Source: Kosakonia oryzae
GTDB lineage: Bacteria; Pseudomonadota; Gammaproteobacteria; Enterobacterales; Enterobacteriaceae
NCBI RefSeq assembly: GCF_001658025.2
Contig: NZ_CP014007.2
Coordinates: 2,852,001 to 2,916,000 of the forward strand
DNA: 64,000 bases
Reading direction: 5' to 3'
Below are positions 57,461 through 64,000 of the stretch, in pieces. The notes under the pieces were generated by a model that ran no database searches, was not told where the DNA came from, and saw only the letters and a program-made list of their open reading frames with translations. Each line of letters starts with the position of its first letter. Position 1 is the first letter of the stretch. The translations under genes were made by a program, and so were the position numbers.

Positions 57461-58834
57461 TCAGATATAGTTACGGTTGCCCACCGGCTGGGCCGCCGCA
57501 CGCGGTTCAGCCGCGTCTTGCAGAATATTCAAATCGCGGTCGCGCACTTCCGGCATCAGCACGGCGGAGAGCAAACCAATCAGCGAGTAAGCCACCAGCA
57601 TGACGACTATCGGCCACCAGGAGCCAGTCATATTGCAGAAGATCCCCGCCAGTACTGGCCCGAATCCGACGGCCACCAACCCGCCCGCCTCTTTCGAAAT
57701 AGCCATCCGCGTGAAGCGATTACGCGAACCAAACATCTCCGCCATGGTGATGTTTTCCAGCGCGAATAACCCGAGCACGGCAACGTTATGAATGACGATA
57801 ATCGACAGCATAATCACGCCGGGGTTGTAGCTCTTATCGACGATGATCGCCATCATCGGGTACGCGAGAATGATCGCCGAAATACAGAGGCAGATATAGG
57901 GTAAACGACGCCCCACTTTGTCGGACAGCCAGCCCAGGAACGGAATGGTAAGAAAGCCAACAATCGAACTGATCATCAGCGCATCGGTCGGGATGCGTTT
58001 TTCAAACAGCAGGGTTTGTACCAGATAACCCGCGAGGAAGGTCTGGATTAACCCGGAGTTACCGGCCTGACCAAAGCGCAAACCGGTCGCCAGCCAGAAA
58101 GTTTTGCTGCTGAACATCGCGCCGAGCCCCATTTCCGCACTTTGGTTTTTCGGTGTGCACGCGCCTTCGTGTACCTTCTCGAAAACCGGGCTCTCTTTCA
58201 GGTTCAAACGCAGCCAGATGGCGAAAATCATCACCACTACGCTGGCGATAAACGGCACCCGCCAGCCCCAGGCGAGCAGCGCTTCGCGATCCAACGCGAA
58301 GAACATCACCGCCCAGATCGCCGTTGCGCTCAGGGTGCCGCAGTTGGTGCCCATCGCAACCAGCGAAGAGATAATGCCGCGTTTCCCTTTCGGCGCATAT
58401 TCCGCCAGCATGGTTCCGGCACCGGATATTTCTGCGCCTGCGCCAAGGCCCTGAATAATACGCAGTGTTACCAGCAGTACCGGCGCAAAAATGCCGATCT
58501 GCGCATAGGTCGGTAATACGCCAATCAAGGTGGTACAAATGCCCATCATCGTGATGGTGATGAACAACACTTTTTTGCGGCCTATGCGATCGCCCATTTT
58601 ACCGAAGATAAACGCGCCGATAATGCGCGCCACATAACCCGCTCCGTAGGTTCCCATTGCGAGGATCAGCGCCATCGCCGCCGATTGCTCCGGGAAGAAG
58701 ATCTCATGAAAAACCAGCGCCGCGCCCAGCGAATAAAGCTGGAAATCCATAAACTCAAGCGCAGTACCCAGCCAGCCGGAAACGGCGGCTTTCACCAGAT
58801 CAGAGGTCGTTCTTTCAGTGTTAACTTGCGTCAT
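57461..58834 (-). CDS. ydfJ: intact MFS metabolite:H+ symporter YdfJ
   Basis: 457 residues with 12 hydrophobic helices of the metabolite:H+ symporter branch (VSGWLGTALEFMDFQLYSLG, GKMGDRIGRKKVLFITITMM, RIIQGLGAGAEISGAGTMLA). It probably imports a sugar acid used by RspA/RspB/YdfI. It starts 56 bp after the rspB stop, so it is the third gene of an rspA-rspB-ydfJ operon. In E. coli K-12 the corresponding gene is interrupted by the Qin prophage; here it is uninterrupted. Confidence 0.88.
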   Translation of the reverse strand: MTQVNTERTTSDLVKAAVSGWLGTALEFMDFQLYSLGAALVFHEIFFPEQSAAMALILAMGTYGAGYVARIIGAFIFGKMGDRIGRKKVLFITITMMGICTTLIGVLPTYAQIGIFAPVLLVTLRIIQGLGAGAEISGAGTMLAEYAPKGKRGIISSLVAMGTNCGTLSATAIWAVMFFALDREALLAWGWRVPFIASVVVMIFAIWLRLNLKESPVFEKVHEGACTPKNQSAEMGLGAMFSSKTFWLATGLRFGQAGNSGLIQTFLAGYLVQTLLFEKRIPTDALMISSIVGFLTIPFLGWLSDKVGRRLPYICLCISAIILAYPMMAIIVDKSYNPGVIMLSIIVIHNVAVLGLFALENITMAEMFGSRNRFTRMAISKEAGGLVAVGFGPVLAGIFCNMTGSWWPIVVMLVAYSLIGLLSAVLMPEVRDRDLNILQDAAEPRAAAQPVGNRNYI

Positions 58835-58890
58835 AATGGCTATCTCGAAAAAGAAGTATGCGTACCGCTCAACCGCATTTTTCGTTGTAA

Positions 58891-59907
58891 TTAATTGAAC
58901 GTTAATAAGACCTTACAGCAGTGCCGCTGATCTTTTTCAAACAGTTCAATCGCATCGGTGACATGTTGATAGTCAAATTTATGCGTCACTAACTTCGTTG
59001 GATCGATCAAGGCGCGAGCCAGCCAGTCGATCACCACCGGGAATTTGCCCGCGTTAAGACGCGAAGAGAAAATAGACAGCTCTTTACCCGTGATGCCCTG
59101 CTGGATTATCTGGCTGGGTTCGCTGGAAAATCCCATGATCACAATACGCGCGGCCGGAGAGGCCAGCGTAATCGCCTCCTGTAGAATGGATGGCTGACAC
59201 GCCGCATCAACGATCAGCGTCGGTTTAATGCCCTTCTCTGCCAGCGTTTCCGCCAACGGCTGCTGGCTGTTGTTAATCACCCAGTCCGCGCCATTGCGCT
59301 GCGCCATTACCAGACGCTCTTCGATACGATCGGCAACAATCACCTGTTGCACGTTGTAGACATTTTTCAGCGCCTGCAGCGTGGTTAATCCCATCGGCCC
59401 GGCACCATAAATCAGCGCAATGTCTTTCTCCGCTGGTTTCACCTGGCCTGTGACGTTAGCCGCGATGGTAAACGGCTCGATCATTACCGCATTCTCATCC
59501 GGGATTGCCGCCGGAACGGCCCAGGCGTTACGTGCCGGAACAGTGGCGTATTCGCTAAAACCGCCGTCGCGATGCACACCCAGTACCACCAGTTCGTTGC
59601 AGACGTTCGGTTTGCCAACGGAGCACGGATAGCAATGACCGCAGCTGATCACCGGGTCAACCACCACGCGTTCGCCTATCCTTTCCGCCGACACACCTTC
59701 ACCGACGGCATCGATCAGACCGTAGAATTCGTGGCCGATGACGCGCGGATATTTGGCGAACGGATTGTGTCCGCGATAGATATGGCTGTCGGAGCCGCAG
59801 ATCCCGGCGAGTTTGACCTTAACGCGCACCTCACCGGCGGCGGGTTGCGGCAAAGGGCGTTCAGCGAGCGTCAATTGGTTGGGTTGTTCAATCACCACAC
59901 TTTTCAT
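58891..59907 (-). CDS. rspB: zinc alcohol dehydrogenase-family protein RspB
   Basis: 338 residues from ATG 59907 (AGAGGAAAG upstream). Medium-chain zinc dehydrogenase: catalytic zinc Cys/His in GICGSDSH and IGHEFYG, the structural zinc region shortened to CGHCYPCSVGKPNVC, NAD loop YGAGPMGLTTLQAL. It probably oxidises a sugar acid or polyol (starvation-sensing protein RspB, L-gulonate type). Fourteen bp after rspA in one operon. Confidence 0.95.
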   Translation of the reverse strand: MKSVVIEQPNQLTLAERPLPQPAAGEVRVKVKLAGICGSDSHIYRGHNPFAKYPRVIGHEFYGLIDAVGEGVSAERIGERVVVDPVISCGHCYPCSVGKPNVCNELVVLGVHRDGGFSEYATVPARNAWAVPAAIPDENAVMIEPFTIAANVTGQVKPAEKDIALIYGAGPMGLTTLQALKNVYNVQQVIVADRIEERLVMAQRNGADWVINNSQQPLAETLAEKGIKPTLIVDAACQPSILQEAITLASPAARIVIMGFSSEPSQIIQQGITGKELSIFSSRLNAGKFPVVIDWLARALIDPTKLVTHKFDYQHVTDAIELFEKDQRHCCKVLLTFN

Positions 59908-59921
59908 TTTGCTTTCCTCTG

Positions 59922-61136
59922 TTACCAGTTCCACAACGTGCCATCTTCCAGCCGCGCAACCGGCAGATACGCGGGATCGTAGGGGTATTTCGCCGCCCGT
60001 TTTTCGTCAAAGCCGATGCCCAGACCAGGTTGATCGCCGGGGTGCATATAGCCTTGATCAAAGCGCCAACTGTGCGGGAAAACCTCCAGCATCTGTTCGG
60101 AGTAACCCATATATTCCTGCACGCCAAAGTTGGGCACCCACAGATCAAAATGGAGGGCTGCCGCATGGCAAATCGGCGAAAGATCTGACGGGCCGTGCGA
60201 GCCGGTACGTACCTGATAAAGCGAGGCAAAATCCGCAATGCGCCGCATACCCGTAATGCCACCGGCATGAGTGATCGTGGCGCGGATATAGTCGATCAAC
60301 TGTTCTTCAATCAGTTGCTTGCAATCCCAGATACTGTTGAACACTTCGCCGACGGCAATCGGTGTGACGGTGTGTTGGCGGATCAAGCGGAAGCACGCCT
60401 GGTTTTCAGCCGGGGTGGGATCTTCCATCCAGAACAGGCGAAAAGGTTCGATGCTTTTGCCGAAACGCGCGGCTTCAATTGGCGTCAGGCGGTGGTGCAT
60501 GTCATGCAGCAGATGTTCGTTGAAACCGAATTGGCTGCGCACGGCGTCAAACAGTTTCGGTGTGAAATCGAGGTATTTTTCCGTCGACCAGAGTTGCTCT
60601 TCCGGCCATCGGCCTTTGGTGGCCGGTTCATACGCCTGGCCTTTGCCTTTTGCCATGCCGTAGGTGGTTTTCATTCCCGGCACGCCGCACTGCACGCGGA
60701 TGGCTTTAAACCCCATCTCCTTATGCCGCGCGTAATCTTCCAGCACCTCATCAATGGTGTGGCCGGTGGTGTGGCAATAAACCATCACTCCTTCACGGGA
60801 AGCGCCACCAAGCAACTGGTAGAGCGGCATATTGGCGGCTTTGGCTTTAATGTCCCACAGCGCCATATCGATGGCGGAGATAGCCGACATGGTCACCGGA
60901 CCGCGCCGCCAGTAAGCGCCTTTGTAGAAAAACTGCCAGATATCTTCAATGCGTTGCGCGTCGCGGCCAATAAGTTGCGGGCACAAATGATCTTTCAGGT
61001 AGGAAGCAACGGAGAGTTCGCGGCCATTCAACGTGGCGTCGCCAAGGCCGACGATCCCCTCTTCGGTGGTGATTTTTAACGTGACAAAGTTGCGCCCCGG
61101 GCAGGTAACAAAGACATCAGCGCCAGTGATTTTCAT
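59922..61136 (-). CDS. rspA: mannonate dehydratase-family enolase RspA
   Basis: 404 residues, enolase-superfamily barrel. [19 protein letters not shown] and [19 protein letters not shown] are metal-ligand regions of the ManD subgroup; the C-terminal signature NWELVT-like end is replaced by DGTLWNW. E. coli RspA has low D-mannonate dehydratase activity. First gene of the rspA-rspB-ydfJ operon, repressed by RspR in E. coli, whose gene is 6 kb away. Confidence 0.95.
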   Translation of the reverse strand: MKITGADVFVTCPGRNFVTLKITTEEGIVGLGDATLNGRELSVASYLKDHLCPQLIGRDAQRIEDIWQFFYKGAYWRRGPVTMSAISAIDMALWDIKAKAANMPLYQLLGGASREGVMVYCHTTGHTIDEVLEDYARHKEMGFKAIRVQCGVPGMKTTYGMAKGKGQAYEPATKGRWPEEQLWSTEKYLDFTPKLFDAVRSQFGFNEHLLHDMHHRLTPIEAARFGKSIEPFRLFWMEDPTPAENQACFRLIRQHTVTPIAVGEVFNSIWDCKQLIEEQLIDYIRATITHAGGITGMRRIADFASLYQVRTGSHGPSDLSPICHAAALHFDLWVPNFGVQEYMGYSEQMLEVFPHSWRFDQGYMHPGDQPGLGIGFDEKRAAKYPYDPAYLPVARLEDGTLWNW

Positions 61137-61252
61137 GCGGGTTTCCTTGCATCAACCTAATGTGATGCGGAAAACTTACGCAATCAGGCAACTACCATAC
61201 AAGTATAACGATCAAAAAACACGCAGACGATCACAGAATATTAACGAATAAA

Positions 61253-61579
61253 CTAAGCACGCCCCCATCCAGCGACAATGATTAACATACCGCACATTGC
61301 CACAACGGCACCCAGCCAGTCATAAAGACTTAGCTTCACGCCATCCACCACACGCAGCCAGATAAGCGCCGTGCAAACATACACACCACCGTAAGCCGCA
61401 TAAACTCGGCCGCTGGCCGCCGGATGCAACGTTAACAGCCAGACAAACAGCGCCAACGCCAGCGCCGCAGGCACCAGCAGAAGCGGCGTCGCGCCGCGTT
61501 TTAACCACAGCCACGGCAGGAAGCAACCCAGGATTTCACACAGCGCGGTAGCAAAAAAAAGCAGCGTCGTTTTGAGCAT
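61253..61579 (-). CDS. ynfA: four-span membrane protein YnfA
   Basis: 108 residues from the ATG at 61579, the E. coli length ([40 protein letters not shown]). Small multidrug-resistance-like four-helix membrane protein; efflux activity has been reported for Shigella YnfA. An upstream GTG three codons earlier is not preferred. Confidence 0.95.
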   Translation of the reverse strand: MLKTTLLFFATALCEILGCFLPWLWLKRGATPLLLVPAALALALFVWLLTLHPAASGRVYAAYGGVYVCTALIWLRVVDGVKLSLYDWLGAVVAMCGMLIIVAGWGRA

Positions 61580-61727
61580 TTCTGGCACTATTATTCAGGA
61601 TTGGTTGAACCATCATACCCGATAATGTTCTGAGAGTGAGCGCCGCCCCGGTATGCTGGCAGGCTGAGATCGCATAGAATAGAGAGATGTGGGCTACCCG
61701 TTTCTCCCTCAATTTAAGGATATCGCA

Positions 61728-62066
61728 ATGACAACTACACTTAGCAAACGCCTGTGCCTGACCGCAATGCTGACGCTGGGTGCCATCGTGTACACCACCT
61801 CCGCAATGGCAGAAACCAACCGTCTGATTATCGAATCGGGCGACAACGCACAAACTCGTCAATCTGCGGCGATGGAAAAAGAGCAATGGAATGACACCCG
61901 TACGCTGCGTCATAAAGTGAATAAACGCGTCGAAAAAGAGTGGGACAAAGCCGACGTGGCGTTTGACGCTCAGGACAACTGCCAGAAAAGCAGCAACTTT
62001 AACGCGTACTGGGAACCCAATACCCAGCGCTGCCTCGATCGTCGTACCGGTCGCCAAATTCAGTAA
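61728..62066 (+). CDS. ynfB: secreted DUF1283 protein YnfB
   Basis: 112 residues from ATG 61728 (AAGGA upstream). Signal peptide ending in SAMA, then [17 protein letters not shown] and the conserved [17 protein letters not shown], as in E. coli YnfB. Periplasmic, function unknown. Divergent from ynfA. Confidence 0.93.
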   Translation: MTTTLSKRLCLTAMLTLGAIVYTTSAMAETNRLIIESGDNAQTRQSAAMEKEQWNDTRTLRHKVNKRVEKEWDKADVAFDAQDNCQKSSNFNAYWEPNTQRCLDRRTGRQIQ

Positions 62067-62217
62067 TTGCAACGGGCGCACACCGCGCCCGTCTTCCGCC
62101 TTCATCCTCTTGCCCATAAATCTCTGCGCGTTGCCCGGCGCCTGATAACTTTTCTGTGGTACTGCCGGGGCTTACACCAGGCCAGATATCAGGTAAAAAA
62201 TCTTGCCGACTGCAGGC

Positions 62218-63582
62218 TTATGAAAGAAACAGCAGATGAAGAGCCAGGCCCACAATCGCGCAACCGGCGATGACATGCGTCACTTTGGCTTTAAAGCGAA
62301 ACAGAGCCATAGCCGCAGCCAGAGCAATCAGGGCCGCCACCCAGTCAACGTGGCCAGCTAACCCTTGTGGCCACAGCACATGATAACCAAAGAACAGCGC
62401 CAGATTGAGAATGACGCCGACGACAGCGGCTGTTATCGCCGTGAGTGGCGCGGTGAATTTGATATCGTTGTGCGTTGTTTCAATAAAAGGTCCACCGGCA
62501 AAAATAAATAAAAAAGAGGGCAGAAAAGTGAACCAGGTCACCACTATTGCGGCAATCACGCCCCCGAGGAAAAGATGCTCCGGCCCAAACACGGTATTGG
62601 CATATCCGCCGACAAATCCGACAAAGGCGACAACCATAATTAAAGGACCGGGAGTGGTTTCTCCCAACGCCAGACCGTCAATCATCTGCGTAGGGGTTAG
62701 CCAGTGATAATTAACGACTGCCCCCTGATAAATATAAGGCAGTACGGCATAAGCCCCACCAAAGGTGAGCAGCGCGGCTTTGGTAAAGAACCAGCCCATT
62801 TGCGTTAGGGTATCTTCCCGGCCCAGAGTGAGATAAAGCGTCCCCATCGGCAGCAGCCACAAAAGAGCGCCAGCAATCACTATCCACATCAACCGTGACC
62901 ATTTGAAAACGGCATGTTCCGGTGTCGGTGTATCATCATCAATCATGGCGGAGCCGTAAGATTTGTCGGTTCCGCTATGCGCACCGCCCCCTTTGAACCT
63001 CTCCGGGGAGAAACGCCCGCCGATGAAACCGATGAGCGCGGCCGACAAGACGATAATCGGGAACGGGATATTGAAAGCAAAGATCGCCACAAAAGCGGCT
63101 GCGGCAATGGCCCACTGGGTATTATTGCGTAACGCTCTGGTACCGATGCGGTGTGCCGCCTGTACGACAATCGCGGTGATCGCGGGTTTGATACCATAAA
63201 ATAATCCCATCACGACAGGTTGCTCGCCCCAGGCGATATAAATCCAGGAAAGCGCGATTAGCACCAACAGTGACGGCAGAACAAACAATGCCCCAGCCAC
63301 AATACCGCCCCAGGTACGATGCATCAGCCAGCCGATATACGTAGCCAGCTGCTGCGCTTCAGGTCCTGGCAGGACCATGCAGTAGTTCAATGCGTGCAGG
63401 AAACGTTGTTCGGAGATCCAGTGCCGGTTCTCCACCAGTTCCTGATGCATGATGGATATTTGTCCTGCCGGGCCGCCAAAACTGATAAATCCCAGCTTCA
63501 GCCAGAATAAAAATGCTTCCCGGAAACTGACTTGCTGAGGGCTTTCTGTATCGACCATAGCGAGCAACGGGCTTTTACTCAT
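62218..63582 (-). CDS. chrA: chromate efflux transporter ChrA
   Basis: 454 residues with two homologous halves, the long form of the CHR family (FISFGGPAGQISIMHQELV in the first half, LTFGGAYAVLPYIYQGAV in the second; PGP motifs VLPGPEAQQ and TTPGPLIMV). Exports chromate across the inner membrane, giving resistance. It replaces speG between ynfB and ynfC compared with K-12. The 257 bp upstream hold no complete gene. Confidence 0.93.
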   Translation of the reverse strand: MSKSPLLAMVDTESPQQVSFREAFLFWLKLGFISFGGPAGQISIMHQELVENRHWISEQRFLHALNYCMVLPGPEAQQLATYIGWLMHRTWGGIVAGALFVLPSLLVLIALSWIYIAWGEQPVVMGLFYGIKPAITAIVVQAAHRIGTRALRNNTQWAIAAAAFVAIFAFNIPFPIIVLSAALIGFIGGRFSPERFKGGGAHSGTDKSYGSAMIDDDTPTPEHAVFKWSRLMWIVIAGALLWLLPMGTLYLTLGREDTLTQMGWFFTKAALLTFGGAYAVLPYIYQGAVVNYHWLTPTQMIDGLALGETTPGPLIMVVAFVGFVGGYANTVFGPEHLFLGGVIAAIVVTWFTFLPSFLFIFAGGPFIETTHNDIKFTAPLTAITAAVVGVILNLALFFGYHVLWPQGLAGHVDWVAALIALAAAMALFRFKAKVTHVIAGCAIVGLALHLLFLS

Positions 63583-63839
63583 GGTGCGCGGATCTCATTT
63601 GGAAAGTCATTTACAGGCGGTCAAACAGTGTCGATGCTGTCTCCGGCAGCTTGTCATCGTCCATGATGTTTGCCCGTTCAACGCCGCCACCTCTGGTGGC
63701 TGAACTCCGCCAATAGCCAGATTATTTTGCGATAAAACCACTGTTACGCGCCCCTCAACCAACCGCCTCAGGGGCTCATTGCCATGACGGTCAGGAACCG
63801 TCTGCCACTACCGCGCACTCAGCGCGGCGGTGGCCTGGA

Positions 63840-64000
63840 TCAATAATAGGCGATGGTATTTTTGATGCTGTATTTGTGGGTAACTTGCGGGGAAACGCTC
63901 AGATCGACAACGTCCAGCGTGCAGCTCAACGGATTATCGTGGCTGTCGTAGTCGCAGGTCTGTTTCACGCTGCCGAGCGGCTTGTCATTCAGCGTGCTGA
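63840..64000 (-). CDS. ynfC: lipoprotein YnfC, C-terminal part only
   Basis: The last 53 codons of a minus-strand gene cut by the right window edge. The end NDKPLGSVKQTCDYDSHDNP... HKYSIKNTIAYY corresponds to the E. coli YnfC C-terminus (KQSCEYDSHANP... YTIKNTIDYY). YnfC is an UPF0257 lipoprotein of unknown role. The signal peptide lies outside the window. Confidence 0.88.
   Translation of the reverse strand, partial: STLNDKPLGSVKQTCDYDSHDNPLSCTLDVVDLSVSPQVTHKYSIKNTIAYY

Noticed and set aside
60195..61079. 294-codon plus-strand frame opposite rspA
   Set aside because: Antisense shadow caused by codon bias of rspA.
63583..63839. Possible chrB remnant upstream of chrA
   Set aside because: Short open stretches end before chrA but show no ChrB motif.

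Overview
The window is ordinary enterobacterial chromosome (Enterobacterales, Gammaproteobacteria), moderately GC-rich. It keeps the E. coli K-12 gene order from yneE to ynfC (yneE-uxaB-yneG-glsB-sad-yneJ; sotB-marC-marRAB-eamA-ydeE-mgtS; dcp-ydfG-rspR-ydfZ-ydfI-ydfJ-rspB-rspA-ynfA-ynfB-ynfC) with different accessory blocks inserted. The proteins are close to, but not identical with, E. coli, which suggests a Kosakonia/Enterobacter/Klebsiella-type genome rather than Escherichia. No tRNA, rRNA, insertion sequence or CRISPR array was seen.

Left part (1-18.2 kb): a partial chemoreceptor, an aldehyde dehydrogenase with a divergent LysR regulator, an AhpD-like protein with a divergent MocR regulator, an undescribed 34-residue membrane ORF, then yneE, uxaB, three consecutive GGDEF proteins with three different sensor regions (GAF, MASE2-like, MASE1-like), yneG-glsB, a second chemoreceptor, sad and yneJ.

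Accessory region A (18.2-31.1 kb): a TetR regulator with two palindromic operators drives a three-gene cyclase/esterase/carboxymuconolactone-decarboxylase-like operon. An AraC regulator faces a pentoside transporter and a GH127 arabinofuranosidase. An AT-rich scar follows, with two decayed gene fragments around an intact gene resembling the catalytic chain of cholera/pertussis toxin (ADP-ribosyltransferase). Then come a BamE/OsmE-like lipoprotein, an acetyltransferase, an AT-rich membrane protein of unknown function and a small SoxS/MarA-like regulator.

Accessory region B (31.2-38.9 kb): lactate genes (lutABC and, 3 kb away, an NAD-type L-lactate dehydrogenase), a cyclopropane-fatty-acid synthase whose C-terminus is lost through a one-base frameshift, a cupin-AraC regulator, an acetyltransferase and a PhzF-family protein.

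Core (39-64 kb): the sotB/mar/eamA/ydeE efflux cluster with a well preserved marO region; a MetE-like methyltransferase with putative MetJ and MetR sites; the PhoP-type small genes mgtS and probable mgrR; a tiny zinc-ribbon ORF that appears to start at ATT; dcp with a folded 3' RNA element; ydfG; rspR; a DUF1796 gene; ydfZ with an FNR site; and the sugar-acid genes ydfI, ydfJ, rspB and rspA. Here ydfJ is intact and directly follows rspB, whereas in K-12 this gene is interrupted by the Qin prophage. At the right end a chromate transporter sits between ynfB and ynfC, where K-12 has speG.
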